From Nostoc sp. FACHB-280 (GTDB lineage: Bacteria; Cyanobacteriota; Cyanobacteriia; Cyanobacteriales; Nostocaceae): a stretch of 64,000 bases of DNA. The notes under the pieces are model-generated. The model did not search any database. It had not been told where the DNA came from and was given only the letters and a program-made list of their open reading frames with translations. A program made the position numbers and the translations under genes. Location of the stretch: the NCBI RefSeq assembly GCF_014697615.1, contig NZ_JACJSD010000003.1, positions 186,001 to 250,000 of the forward strand, written 5' to 3'. Positions within the stretch are counted from its first letter, which is position 1, and every line of letters starts with the position of its first letter. Shown piece by piece: positions 43,548 to 52,062 of the stretch.

Positions 43548-44669
43548 TTAATTTCGCTTTTTCTGCAACTTTGTTAATCTATCTTTTAACACCAGTTCGC
43601 GTTTCGTGTCTTCTAGAGTATTAGCGATCGCAATTGCTCGTTCGTAAAAATTCCTGGCTGTAGCATAATTACCTAACCGCTCATAGAACGCTGCATAAGA
43701 TTCAAATGATTTTAACTGTTCTGGCAGATTTTGTAATTCTTGGGCGATGACTAAACGTTCTTGGAGTAATTCAAAAGCGCGTTCATTGCGTCCGACAGAA
43801 GTATGCGCTTTTACTAAACCATCAATGGCGCGTAATTGAATATTGCGATCGCCATTTAGTCGCGCCAACCGCATTGCTAACCCATAAGCACCGATGGTAT
43901 CGGGATAATTCCCCGCAGCCAGATAAGCATCACCTAAATTATTGAGAGTGTTCGCTTCGCCAATCGGATCATTTTTTTGGCGACGATAACTTAAAGCAGT
44001 TTCATAAAGTTTAATCGCCTTATTATAATCACCCAGTCTCGCAGTCACTAAGCCTAAATTGCTCAAAGAAAGTCCTTGACCTTCGATATTGTTCACACCT
44101 TGAGCAATAGTTAATGCTTCTTGCACAGCTTTTCCGGCGGCGATAGTTTCCTCTTTTTGCAGAAGAATTGCGGCGATATTATTTAAGGCGAAAATTTGGG
44201 CTTGAAAATCTTTGCTATCCCGTGCGATCGCTAATCGTCGGCGTAAAGCTTCTTCCCCTTCTTTGTAACGCTCTTGTTGAATATAAGCTTTAGCTAGTAA
44301 TTCATAAGTTAACCCGGTAGCTCTGACATCACCAATAGAATGATAAATCTCTAAAGCTTGTAAGCAAGAGTCGATAGTTTTTGCCGCATTACCTGAGCGA
44401 TATTGCTGTTCACCAATCCGCAGCAAACTATCAGCTTCATCTCTGTCATATTGCCAACTAGAACTGTTTACAGGACGATGAAGTTGTTGAGTAATATCAC
44501 TCGCATTTGCCACAATTGGAGTTAATAAAAAAGTCAACAGTAAAAAGAAAAAACTAAAAAATGGGAAATGATCACCCCGTCGCCCAGTAGTGATACCCTT
44601 CAGCAGCCAAAATTCGTAGCTTCTAGAATTTAAGGTGTAAGCGGATGGGAATAAATGCCGTTGCTGCAT
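43548..44669 (-). CDS. Exported tetratricopeptide repeat protein
   Basis: A 373-residue protein with a long N-terminus and a strongly hydrophobic signal (FFLLLTFLLTPIVANAS, about residues 40-57), so it is exported or membrane anchored. After it come about six TPR units (ADSLLRIGEQQYRSGNAAKTIDSCLQALEIY in pieces, GLTYELLAKAYIQQERYKEGEEALRR, NNLGDAYLAAGNY, YETALSYRR). TPRs bind partner proteins. It stands 650 bases upstream of the STAND pair on the same strand, with a MITE in between, and 90 bases after the sigma-like gene. Confidence 0.8.
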   Translation of the reverse strand: MQQRHLFPSAYTLNSRSYEFWLLKGITTGRRGDHFPFFSFFFLLLTFLLTPIVANASDITQQLHRPVNSSSWQYDRDEADSLLRIGEQQYRSGNAAKTIDSCLQALEIYHSIGDVRATGLTYELLAKAYIQQERYKEGEEALRRRLAIARDSKDFQAQIFALNNIAAILLQKEETIAAGKAVQEALTIAQGVNNIEGQGLSLSNLGLVTARLGDYNKAIKLYETALSYRRQKNDPIGEANTLNNLGDAYLAAGNYPDTIGAYGLAMRLARLNGDRNIQLRAIDGLVKAHTSVGRNERAFELLQERLVIAQELQNLPEQLKSFESYAAFYERLGNYATARNFYERAIAIANTLEDTKRELVLKDRLTKLQKKRN

Positions 44670-44759
44670 AAAACTTACCTGTGAAAATTCGGCTTAAAGT
44701 ATAAAGTTTCAGTAAAAGTTTTATTTTGTGCGGCATAATTACCAATAACAGCAGCAATA

Positions 44760-45398
44760 TTACGTAGTTGACGATAGAACTAAATCTTCTCCCAGGTATA
44801 TAGAGCGGATGTCAGCAGGTAATTTAGCCTCTAGCATACGATAGCCTTCCTGGAGAAAATTGGCTACTTCGGCAGGGGCAATTCTTTCGCCTTCCGCTTG
44901 CAAATAAGCTGCAATTCGGGTTTCACTCCAATGGAACGTTTGTGCCATCAGCACCATCAAACGTAAAATCGGTGGTAACTGGTCTAAAGCTTTTTCCACA
45001 TAACACCATAAGGGCGGCGAAGTGGCTTGCAGCGAATAATGAATAGCTTCCGTGGGCGGAAGTTCAATCTCGTTAATACAAAAAGCTGTGATGTTAATTA
45101 GCCAATTTTGTAAGGTTAAACCTTCTTGGCCGGGTTGGGGGTTTTCTAAATCCAGTCCGCCCAGTTCGTAATAGATATGTCGCCAAGTCAGGGCAAACAG
45201 ATAATCTGCCTGGACAGGCGATCGCGCCGAATGTTGAATTAAAGTATAAACAATCGGGCTGTAACGACAAAAAATCACCGTGAAATACTTGCCAGCCTCT
45301 GGATATCGTTGAAATAGACTCAGCAGTTCCTGGTCATTGTGATGAAACAGCGACTTAACTAGCGGGTGATTTGTTTCGGGAAAATGAGGAATTTGCAT
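44760..45398 (-). CDS. Sigma-70-like protein, degenerate ECF type
   Basis: A 212-residue soluble protein. Residues 15-95 have an all-helical pattern like sigma region 2 (DQELLSLFQRYPEAG, FCRYSPIVYTLIQH, ADYLFALTWRHIYYELGG), and residues 130-205 look like region 4 (ALDQLPPILRLMVLMAQTFHWSETRIAAYLQ in pieces, AEVANFLQEGYRMLEAKLP). The DNA-reading helix is poorly conserved, so it could be a divergent ECF sigma factor or a paralogue that lost promoter binding. It is conserved in cyanobacteria in my recollection. The 5' region contains a CTTTAGT inverted repeat shared with the divergent VOC gene. Confidence 0.6.
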   Translation of the reverse strand: MQIPHFPETNHPLVKSLFHHNDQELLSLFQRYPEAGKYFTVIFCRYSPIVYTLIQHSARSPVQADYLFALTWRHIYYELGGLDLENPQPGQEGLTLQNWLINITAFCINEIELPPTEAIHYSLQATSPPLWCYVEKALDQLPPILRLMVLMAQTFHWSETRIAAYLQAEGERIAPAEVANFLQEGYRMLEAKLPADIRSIYLGEDLVLSSTT

Positions 45399-45504
45399 AA
45401 GCCTTTTCGCTAAGAGTTGTTAAGATTAATGTTTATAACAATAGCCCCAGAGTGCAAACCGTAAAATTTTCGTTTATGTCTGTTTGCTGTTCCAGATCAG
45501 ACCA

Positions 45505-45526
45505 CTTTAGTATTGATACACTAAAG
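45505..45526. promoter_or_regulatory. Inverted repeat CTTTAGT-N8-ACTAAAG, possible operator
   Basis: Seven-base perfect arms spaced by eight bases lie in the 190-base gap between the divergent sigma-like and glyoxalase-like genes. The dimension fits a dimeric regulator site, but no regulator is identified. Confidence 0.35.
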
Positions 45527-45596
45527 ACAAGGACTTAATATTAGTCTCTATCAATAAAAATAAAAGCGGCTCCCTTATACAATCTTCAATTTGTTC

Positions 45597-46193
45597 ATGG
45601 TTATAGCAGCTAATGTAATGCAGTTTTTACTTGCCCCGTTGACTTTCGGCTCATTTTTACCATCCCTACCTTTAGATAGTCTGTTTTCGACTCAAGGTAT
45701 TATGGTAATGCTGCTGGCGGCTTATGCTGGTGCGATGTGGATGTTTCTCAGCAGTGCGCCCAAAGTTCACACAGTGATGGTGTCAGATTTGGAAATTGCC
45801 CGACAGTTGTACGAAGGGCTACTTGATTTACCAGCCGCAGAAGTGCCTCTGCACTACTACTACAACTATGAACAAACCATCGGCACAACTGCAATTGACC
45901 CTTTGTATATGTCCGCCAGTCCCAGTTGGTCAGGCAAAACAATGAACAATGCCAACGAAGGACTCTGGTATCAACTGAAAAAAAATACCCAGCTACACGT
46001 TATTACCGGAGCAAGTTTAGGTAGCAAAAACCAACAGCGTCATGTTTGTTTTGACCGTGACTGCTTGGAAATGATTTTATTGCGGGTAGAAACCCGTGGT
46101 TTAAAATTTAAAATTCGCAACCAAAAGCCTTTAAATTTCTTAATTAAAGACTATGAAGGGCGGATTATTGAACTCGCTGAAGTGGCAAATTAA
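45597..46193 (+). CDS. Membrane-anchored glyoxalase-like (VOC) protein
   Basis: Start is set at ATG 45597; a TTG two codons earlier is possible. A hydrophobic N-terminal segment with two short helices (about residues 1-50, MVIAANVMQFLLAPLTFG and GIMVMLLAAYAGAMWMFL in pieces) is followed by a VOC-like domain: VHTVMVSDLEIARQLYEGLLDLPAAEVPLHYYYNYEQT in pieces and a C-terminal FDRDCLEMILLRVE ... FLIKDYEGRIIELAEV. VOC proteins use metals for lyase, dioxygenase or resistance reactions; metal residues are not obvious here. It is a conserved cyanobacterial gene of unknown role. Confidence 0.72.
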   Translation: MVIAANVMQFLLAPLTFGSFLPSLPLDSLFSTQGIMVMLLAAYAGAMWMFLSSAPKVHTVMVSDLEIARQLYEGLLDLPAAEVPLHYYYNYEQTIGTTAIDPLYMSASPSWSGKTMNNANEGLWYQLKKNTQLHVITGASLGSKNQQRHVCFDRDCLEMILLRVETRGLKFKIRNQKPLNFLIKDYEGRIIELAEVAN

Positions 46194-46220
46194 TTAGAGA
46201 AGTGAAAAACTGAGAGAAAA

Positions 46221-46250
46221 TGTAGAGACGTAGTAACGCTATGTCTCTAT
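46221..46250. repeat. GTAGAGACG-type hairpin, third copy
   Basis: Arms TAGAGACGTAG and CTATGTCTCTA pair with one G-T mismatch around TAACG. It lies 28 bases after the VOC stop codon, similar in position to the copy after DUF6335. Probably a small dispersed repeat or terminator. The gap 46194-46520 holds this, a HIP1 site and the MITE at 46369. Confidence 0.6.
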
Positions 46251-46368
46251 ATTTATTTTGGTTAACTGAAATAGACAAGTGCGATCACTGTCCTTGGACG
46301 AGGATAAATCAAATGTAACGTGCCTTGTGAATATCAAGAAATAGACAGAGCGATCGCCAAAGTTAAAA

Positions 46369-46492
46369 TAGACCTCTTGCACGAATGTTATAAAACACAA
46401 ATTTTAAGTCTCACGCAAAGGCGCAAAGGCGCAAAGAGTTACAGATAATTCGCTTGTTTAGTAGGCATAATCTGATTTATGCAAGAGGTCTA
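46369..46492. mobile_element. Small MITE with 13-base perfect terminal repeats
   Basis: Terminal arms TAGACCTCTTGCA (46369-46381) and TGCAAGAGGTCTA (46480-46492) are perfect over 13 bases, and start and end with TA, which may be the duplicated target typical of IS630/Tc1-type elements. The 98-base inside has CGCAAAGGCGCAAAGG direct repeats and no gene. Confidence 0.8.
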
Positions 46493-46520
46493 ATCAAGCA
46501 GCGATCAAAAGTATAATAAT

Positions 46521-47135
46521 TTATTCTGTTTCCAAAATTCCAATTAATATCTGACCAATTTCTTCAATATCATCTGGTACGGTAAAAAGAGTCAAATCTT
46601 GAGTAATTTGTTTTGTGTCAACTTCTAATTTGCCAAACCGCCAAATTTCTCCAGTAGTTACAGCCCCATAAAAAACAGATTTATTTTCTTCAATCTCTGA
46701 TAAAGCTATTAACTCAATAGCTAATTGCGTAAATCCCCTAGCTAAATCATCATTTTTAGCTTCAATTACTAATAAACTTTGGTGAGAACGTAATAAATAA
46801 TCCAGATTTCCTTTTAACCAATTATTGATATTAACTGCATATTCAATTTTTAACTGACATTGACAATAGGTAATCACTTCTAACAATAGAGGTGCAACTA
46901 AAGTTTCCCGTCTTGCAGTTTCATTATTTAAACTTACCAAAGGTAAAAAAAAAGTAATTTTATTTTTGAGTGCTTTAATGTTTTCTAATTGGTTTGATGT
47001 ATGAGGTAAAGTAAAAGATTTTTTAGTAAAGGAGTAACCTAATTCAGCTAATATTTCTTCCGGGTCATAAGGTAATTCAAAATAAGACCGAAAAGTATAA
47101 GATTGTCCTTCTTGGAGAATTTTTTGTTTAGTCAT
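46521..47135 (-). CDS. PD-(D/E)XK nuclease-fold protein
   Basis: A 204-residue soluble protein. A nuclease-like core is visible: ETLVAPLLLEVITY offers a helix glutamate, GNLDYLLRS an aspartate, and LLVIEAKNDDL the E-x-K of the PD-(D/E)XK motif (about residue 125). This pattern resembles small restriction-endonuclease-like proteins scattered in Nostocales genomes. There is no methyltransferase or helicase partner. It starts 128 bases before a divergent antitoxin-like gene. Role unknown. Confidence 0.75.
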   Translation of the reverse strand: MTKQKILQEGQSYTFRSYFELPYDPEEILAELGYSFTKKSFTLPHTSNQLENIKALKNKITFFLPLVSLNNETARRETLVAPLLLEVITYCQCQLKIEYAVNINNWLKGNLDYLLRSHQSLLVIEAKNDDLARGFTQLAIELIALSEIEENKSVFYGAVTTGEIWRFGKLEVDTKQITQDLTLFTVPDDIEEIGQILIGILETE

Positions 47136-47263
47136 AATTTCCCTCTTAAAATTCTTTAACTACGATTTGAACATGATGTTTGCCAGTTGATAAAAAAGAC
47201 AGGCAAAAAATGGTTTTACTGAATCACAGTATGATATTAACAATTGTTCGAGGAAATGTTATT

Positions 47264-47548
47264 ATGAAGCTAAAATTTAAATCAAAAGTTGATGCAGAAG
47301 GGAAATTATTGTTACAACTTCCCCTGAAATTAGCTAACCAAGAATTAGAAATAATTATTAGTGATTCTCCTGAAGAAACAATACATACACCTGAAGAATT
47401 AGGTTATCCTGCTGATTTTTTTGAAAAAACTGCGGGTAAATGGGAGGGAGAAATCTTAATTAGAGAAAACTTAGATAAATGTGATCCAAGAATTTGGGAT
47501 AATGTTACATATATCGCGTCAGTTGAACACGGTAACGGTCTTTTTTAG
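47264..47548 (+). CDS. Orphan antitoxin-like protein
   Basis: Start is set at ATG 47264, giving 94 residues; the 28 codons upstream are not typical. The chain has the small beta domain KLKFKSKVDAEGKLLLQLP and the strongly conserved tail PEELGYPADFFEKTAGKWEGEIL in pieces, which is the antitoxin type paired in cyanobacteria with VapC-like PIN toxins. After IRENLDKCDPRIWDN the C-terminus has no similarity and overlaps by 44 bases the end of the convergent S4 gene. No toxin gene follows. It may have lost its toxin. Confidence 0.65.
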   Translation: MKLKFKSKVDAEGKLLLQLPLKLANQELEIIISDSPEETIHTPEELGYPADFFEKTAGKWEGEILIRENLDKCDPRIWDNVTYIASVEHGNGLF

Positions 47549-48284
47549 TAATCGCCACTTCGCCCACTTCTAAACGCCCTTTACCGCGAATGGCAACTAA
47601 ATCGCCAGATTTGACTTGAAAACTAGCTTGGGTAATTTCCTTCCAATTAACGCGCACATCGCCACCATCGATTAAGTCTACCATTTTGCTGCGAGACATC
47701 CCAAAACCAGCACTGGCGATCGCATCTAATCTTAAAGAAGCCTCTACAGTCGTTAATTCTTTTTTCTTGGGTTCCCGAATTTTTAATTCACTAATGTCTA
47801 TTCTTTGGGTTTTTACGGGAACTGAGCGTACTTGTTGCAGATTCATCTCTAAAAATTCTGCCATTTCTGGCACAACAATTACCTGCGCTCCCCGTTCTCC
47901 CAAAACAATAATGTCTCCTGTCTTCTCCCGGACAATTCCGGTTCCCAACATTGCACCTAAAAAATCACGGTGACTGGCGGTATCAAACAAAAAATTCCCC
48001 GCAATTTCTAAAGCTACAATAGCCACTTGTGATTGATCTAAGGGGAGTTCTCCACGAGCGATCGCAATTCGTTGGCGTTCAGCTTGGGGATATCCACCCC
48101 AAGCCAATAACTGCACTTCAGTTAATCGATTAAAAACCCGTTGAATTTCTGCTAATTCTGGCGGAGACAAAAAATCAGTCAACACCACTTCCCAAGTTTT
48201 GATCGCCTGTTCCGCCTGATCAATCACACGCGCAACAGTATCTCGATTTTCTACACCCTTTAAAAGTTCTTCTCGTGGCAACAT
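47505..48284 (-). CDS. Photosystem II S4 domain protein
   Basis: A 259-residue RNA-binding-type protein conserved in cyanobacteria and plastids and named for its S4 domain. The N-terminal part (LLKGVENRDTVARVIDQAEQA, FLSPPELAEIQRVF) and middle (HRDFLGAMLGTGIVREKTGDI) match the YlmH-like family. The S4 domain is at residues 180-245 (LRLDAIASAGFGMSRSKMVDLIDGGDVRVNWK in pieces). It is associated with PSII assembly or translation by annotation; direct function is uncertain. Start ATG. Confidence 0.88.
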   Translation of the reverse strand: MLPREELLKGVENRDTVARVIDQAEQAIKTWEVVLTDFLSPPELAEIQRVFNRLTEVQLLAWGGYPQAERQRIAIARGELPLDQSQVAIVALEIAGNFLFDTASHRDFLGAMLGTGIVREKTGDIIVLGERGAQVIVVPEMAEFLEMNLQQVRSVPVKTQRIDISELKIREPKKKELTTVEASLRLDAIASAGFGMSRSKMVDLIDGGDVRVNWKEITQASFQVKSGDLVAIRGKGRLEVGEVAITKKDRYRVQLTRYM

Positions 48285-48378
48285 TATTAAAAGTCAATAG
48301 TCAATGGTCAATTGTCTTTAGTCTGAAGACAGGAAGTTAAAAGATAAATTTCCCACTTCCCACTTCCCACTTCATACT

Positions 48379-48876
48379 TTATGTGTCAGCATAACCTTGA
48401 ATATTTTCTGGCTCAAACTGACGTAGTATCCTGGTGGCTTGGCGAGTCAGAGTTTCCGAACCCTGAACCACGATTAAATACTTACCAGCATCCAAGCGGT
48501 TGCGATAAGGTAGTGCATCACCACTACCTGTAACCAGCCCTACTCCCCCACCAACAAACACAGCACCCATAGCGCCACTACCAGCCCCCAGTAATCCCCC
48601 AATAACGTGATTACCAATTTCACCAGCCCAAGCAAAGGTATTTAACCCAGTGATGAAACTGAAGGTAAAACCAGCAAAAAAACCAAACGGTACTAACCAA
48701 AATGTCATCAGTTTTGCTTGCTTCTTAGCTTGCTCTTTGGGATCAATCAAACCAAACTCGTCAGCAGTTTTATATCCCCTACCTAAGATTGTGCTGTTAA
48801 TGCTGTCTTTTTCTAGTGCTAAATAAGCAGCTTCAGCTTGGATACGGTCTGGTAATACAGCAACAAGGTAATTCAT
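48379..48876 (-). CDS. Conserved cyanobacterial/plastid-type membrane protein
   Basis: A 165-residue protein with two membrane segments (LVPFGFFAGFTFSFITGL and a glycine-rich VIGGLLGAGSGAMGAVFVGGGVGLV) flanked by soluble ends (VAVLPDRIQAEAAYLALE at the start, YLIVVQGSETLTRQATRILRQF at the end). The ends form a ferredoxin-like fold typical of DUF1269/GSP17M-like proteins. It is conserved in photosynthetic organisms in my recollection; function unknown. Start ATG. Confidence 0.7.
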   Translation of the reverse strand: MNYLVAVLPDRIQAEAAYLALEKDSINSTILGRGYKTADEFGLIDPKEQAKKQAKLMTFWLVPFGFFAGFTFSFITGLNTFAWAGEIGNHVIGGLLGAGSGAMGAVFVGGGVGLVTGSGDALPYRNRLDAGKYLIVVQGSETLTRQATRILRQFEPENIQGYADT

Positions 48877-48935
48877 TGATCTAACAACAGTTTCCTGAAA
48901 GAAGTTCGCCTTAATTAACAGGGTATCAGGAAAAA

Positions 48936-49040
48936 AGTGCTGAGTGCTGAGTGCTGAGTCTGAAGTGCTGAGTGCTGAGTGCTGATTTATTATTCTCCCT
49001 TGTCCCCCTTGTCCCCCTCATCTCCCTTGTCCCCTTACTC
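48936..49040. repeat. Heptamer tandem repeat AGTGCTG plus CCTTGTC tract
   Basis: The heptamer AGTGCTG repeats about six times in imperfect tandem (48936-48985), followed by a pyrimidine tract with CCCTTGTCCCC units up to the adjacent gene end. This is a typical short tandemly repeated repetitive sequence of Nostocales. Confidence 0.85.
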
Positions 49041-49041
49041 C

Positions 49042-49440
49042 CTACTCCCCACTCCCCACTCCCAATTTAATCCCATCCAGTGGTTCACAAAAATTGTTCA
49101 CACCTTGCTTGAGGACGTAGATTAAAACTGGTGTCGCCAGAATTTTAGGGAAGGTAGGCATTGTTTTGAGATGTGCCATCATCTCTAAAATCGAGCTATT
49201 TAACAATTCTTCTCTAAATTCTGATTCACAAATTACCGCCCGCCATTTTTTCGCCAAAGCATCCAACCATTCAGCATTTGCTTGTTCTGGTTCTTGTCCT
49301 GCTTTGATAGCGAGTGTCATGGCTGCATCTTCTAAATCTCCTTCACAGTCTTCAATCAAATCCAGTGCTTCCATAGCTACGGGATCATCTGCTAACTGAG
49401 AACGAAATAAGGCAATTTCTTGAGATGTAACTTGAGTCAT
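49042..49440 (-). CDS. Conserved cyanobacterial protein, unknown function
   Basis: A 132-residue soluble, acidic, helical protein. Blocks LFRSQLADDPVAMEALDLIEDCEGDLEDAAMTLAI in pieces, WLDALAKKWRAVICES and FREELLNSSILEMMAHL are conserved. No known domain is recognised; the C-terminal VYVLKQGVNNFCEPL-like segment could be an amphipathic helix. The last codons (GIKLGVGSGE) run into repeat sequence and may be variable. Start ATG, with GTCAATAGT-type repeats upstream. Confidence 0.7.
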   Translation of the reverse strand: MTQVTSQEIALFRSQLADDPVAMEALDLIEDCEGDLEDAAMTLAIKAGQEPEQANAEWLDALAKKWRAVICESEFREELLNSSILEMMAHLKTMPTFPKILATPVLIYVLKQGVNNFCEPLDGIKLGVGSGE

Positions 49441-49716
49441 GAGTAGTCTGTAGTCAATAGTCCATAGTCAATAGTCTAGAGTCAATAGTCCAGAGTTAAA
49501 ACTTTCAACTCTCAGCCAGAACTATTGACTGAAGAAGCAGGGGGGAAGGGGGCAGGGAGCAGGGAGAACAAGCCCTTCCCTCTGGTGTGGAGCAAAGTGG
49601 AATTTATGTATCAAGCCCCGTTCTTCTAGGACACTTGCTTTGGGGCAGAGTAAAAGCTCTGTCCCAGTCTCTCCCCCTCTCCCTGCCCCTTTTCCTCTTC
49701 CATGACCATTGACTAA
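49441..49716. repeat. Short tandem repeats between tolC and the upstream gene
   Basis: The gap contains GTCAATAGTCCATA heptamer repeats (49450-49500), a GGGGGCAGGGAGCAGGGAG tract and a complementary CTCCCCCTCTCCCTGCC tract. No gene or clear terminator is present. Confidence 0.7.
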
Positions 49717-51957
49717 TTAACGAAATGACCTAATAGTAACTGCACGCTGTAATCGAGCTAAAGCCCTGTTGTAATTTAAGATAGCGGTGACTCGATTACC
49801 TTCTGCTCTTGTTAAGTCAGTTTCGGAGTTAATTACATCAGTTTGCGTACCCACCCCAGCTTGGAAGCGTAACCGCGCCAGACGTAGAGCTTCTCTGGCT
49901 TGTTCTAAGGCTGTGTTAGCTGTTTGCACATTGTCTAAATTAGACCGTTGGGTAGAAAAAGCCTGTTCTACTTGGAAGCGGATTTGGTTACGCTGCTCGG
50001 CAAAGTTGGTTTCTGCGATCGCTTTATTTGTTCTGGCTTGAGATGCTCTCGCCCTTGCTGCGCCACCATCAAACAAGTTCCAGCTTGCTCTCACCCCAAC
50101 AGAATAACCATCAGTAATGCTGACACTATCATCAAACTGATCCAACAAGTTGTAGTTAGCAATAAAACTCAATTGTGGTAAATTTGCTGCTAAGGCTTGT
50201 CGGCGCTGTTGTTCACTAATGTTCCGTTGTGCCAACTGCTGTTGTAGTTCTGGACGATTTTGAAACGCCAAAACAATACTTTCTTCTAATGACCGATTCC
50301 ACAAACCAGCTAACTGCACTGTATCTGCCGCACTAATAGTAATATCTTGTGGCAAACTCAGGGTAGTGACTAGCTGTCGTCTGGCTATTAGCTGATTGGA
50401 AATAGCATTAGTTAAGTCTTGTTGAGCATTGGCTAAGTTAACTTGCGATCGCAAAACATCAAAGCGTGTCCCAACTCCCGCACGCTCTAAGGCTTCCGCA
50501 TCACGCAAACTAGCTTGGGCATTTTCCACTGCTGACTGGTTAATCCGTACTTGCTCATCAGCTTCTTGCAAGTCGTAATATTGGGTAGTCACATTTAGGC
50601 GAATTTCCTCAGACTGACGTTCCACATCCAATTCATTGAAACGTACCTGTTCTTCAGCTTCTTTAATCGCCGCTTGCCGTCTTCCTGAAGTGTAAATATT
50701 ATACGTCAATTGCGCCTGACCATTGAACCCAGTGCTAGGTTGATCATTGTTAGAACTTAACCCTGCTCGCCCATTTAACGTATCTTGTAGCTGACTGGAA
50801 GCCGACTGACTACGAGTAATATCCGCATTCAAATCCAAACTCGGATACAAGGCGGCTTGCGCTTCCCGTAAAGCTCCTCGACTGCGTTCTAACTGCAATA
50901 CCGATATCTGTAGTTCTCGATTATTCCGTCGCGCTACCGCCAAAGCCTGTTCTAAAGTAATTGGTTGATTACCTTGAACAGTCACTTCCTCGGCTTTTGT
51001 CGGAAATTGCAGAGGATTCGCAGTAGGAATCAAGTTTTCGGGAACTTGGACAGCATCACTAGTAGCCGGACTAGTATTACTGGGTTGGGGAGCATTGGCA
51101 GGTTCTACAACAGGAGTTGGATTATTTGCTGGTGCTGTCTCCACTGGCGTAGCACCAGAATCACTAGTACTAGGCACAGTCGTAGAGTCTGGTGCTACTT
51201 CCGCAGGTGCTGGTGTGGCTGTATTGCTTTGTGCCGTTAGCTCTCCAGGTAATTTTTGCTGCTCACAACCTCTAGAGTACAAAGATAACGTAGTCGATAT
51301 CCCGATTTGCTGTGAGCAACTGCGTGTGGCTAACAATTGCGCCGCCCCTGCACCCTTAAACACCGTTGATTGGGCTATAGGCAACTGAGTTTTTAAATTT
51401 GGCTTTGACCCTGCGGACTGTTGAATCGAAGATAAGAAAACAGGTTTTTTGGGAATAGCAGCAGCGGGCGGACTAGCAGAATTAATAGATGTATCATTAA
51501 ATTTCTCTCTAGCCGTAGTAGCTGATTTTTTTTGTTTTTGAATTCTGCGTGAATTACGCAGTTCTGACTTTTGAGAAAAATTTAAAGCTGGTGTCGAATT
51601 GGCAAAACCAACTGGATTTTTTTGAGGTATTTGTGCCAGTGTTATACCAGTATTTTCTGCAAATGTGCCTGGATGACTTTGACTATTTAAAGTAGGCACA
51701 TTGAATGCAGTTAACTCAGTATTAAAGCCTGCATCTGGAAACATCTGGTTTGCAGTTTTAGGCAGTTGCGTGTCTTCTGCTACTCCGTTGTGACTATCAG
51801 TTAAAGCCACAACACTAGGGGCAGATTTTTGTTGTACGTTACTTACCTTTACTGTGTTAGCCAAAGCGGGTTGGGTAGTTAATACCGCTGCTGTTACACC
51901 AGGTAAGAAAGTATGAAATAATTGCTGTCTCTTATGAAAAAATTGCTGTCCTTTCAC
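49717..51957 (-). CDS. TolC-family outer membrane efflux protein, HgdD-like
   Basis: A 746-residue protein. An N-terminal signal region is followed by a Ser/Pro/Thr/Asn-rich periplasmic extension up to about residue 330. The TolC repeats follow: ITLEQALAVARRNNRELQISVLQLERSRGALREAQAALYPSLDL in pieces, then a second half beginning LEESIVLAFQNRPELQQQLAQR. Two paired halves form the trimeric channel-tunnel. Length, extension and position next to kaiABC match the Anabaena protein HgdD, which exports heterocyst glycolipids and other substrates with partner ABC pumps. That is family knowledge, not shown here. It lies 105 bases after kaiC. Confidence 0.88.
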   Translation of the reverse strand: MKGQQFFHKRQQLFHTFLPGVTAAVLTTQPALANTVKVSNVQQKSAPSVVALTDSHNGVAEDTQLPKTANQMFPDAGFNTELTAFNVPTLNSQSHPGTFAENTGITLAQIPQKNPVGFANSTPALNFSQKSELRNSRRIQKQKKSATTAREKFNDTSINSASPPAAAIPKKPVFLSSIQQSAGSKPNLKTQLPIAQSTVFKGAGAAQLLATRSCSQQIGISTTLSLYSRGCEQQKLPGELTAQSNTATPAPAEVAPDSTTVPSTSDSGATPVETAPANNPTPVVEPANAPQPSNTSPATSDAVQVPENLIPTANPLQFPTKAEEVTVQGNQPITLEQALAVARRNNRELQISVLQLERSRGALREAQAALYPSLDLNADITRSQSASSQLQDTLNGRAGLSSNNDQPSTGFNGQAQLTYNIYTSGRRQAAIKEAEEQVRFNELDVERQSEEIRLNVTTQYYDLQEADEQVRINQSAVENAQASLRDAEALERAGVGTRFDVLRSQVNLANAQQDLTNAISNQLIARRQLVTTLSLPQDITISAADTVQLAGLWNRSLEESIVLAFQNRPELQQQLAQRNISEQQRRQALAANLPQLSFIANYNLLDQFDDSVSITDGYSVGVRASWNLFDGGAARARASQARTNKAIAETNFAEQRNQIRFQVEQAFSTQRSNLDNVQTANTALEQAREALRLARLRFQAGVGTQTDVINSETDLTRAEGNRVTAILNYNRALARLQRAVTIRSFR

Positions 51958-52062
51958 CGCATTCCCTCACACGAAAATCAATCTAGCGGCAGAAACCTTT
52001 TCTTCACCACACGAATATAGCACGATACTAAATTGAAGAAGGAATATAGCACGATACCAAAT

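Noticed and set aside
49042-49090. Possible frameshift at the end of the 132-residue protein
   Set aside because: The last codons enter repeat DNA but the frame stays open to a normal stop and no alternative ending is better.
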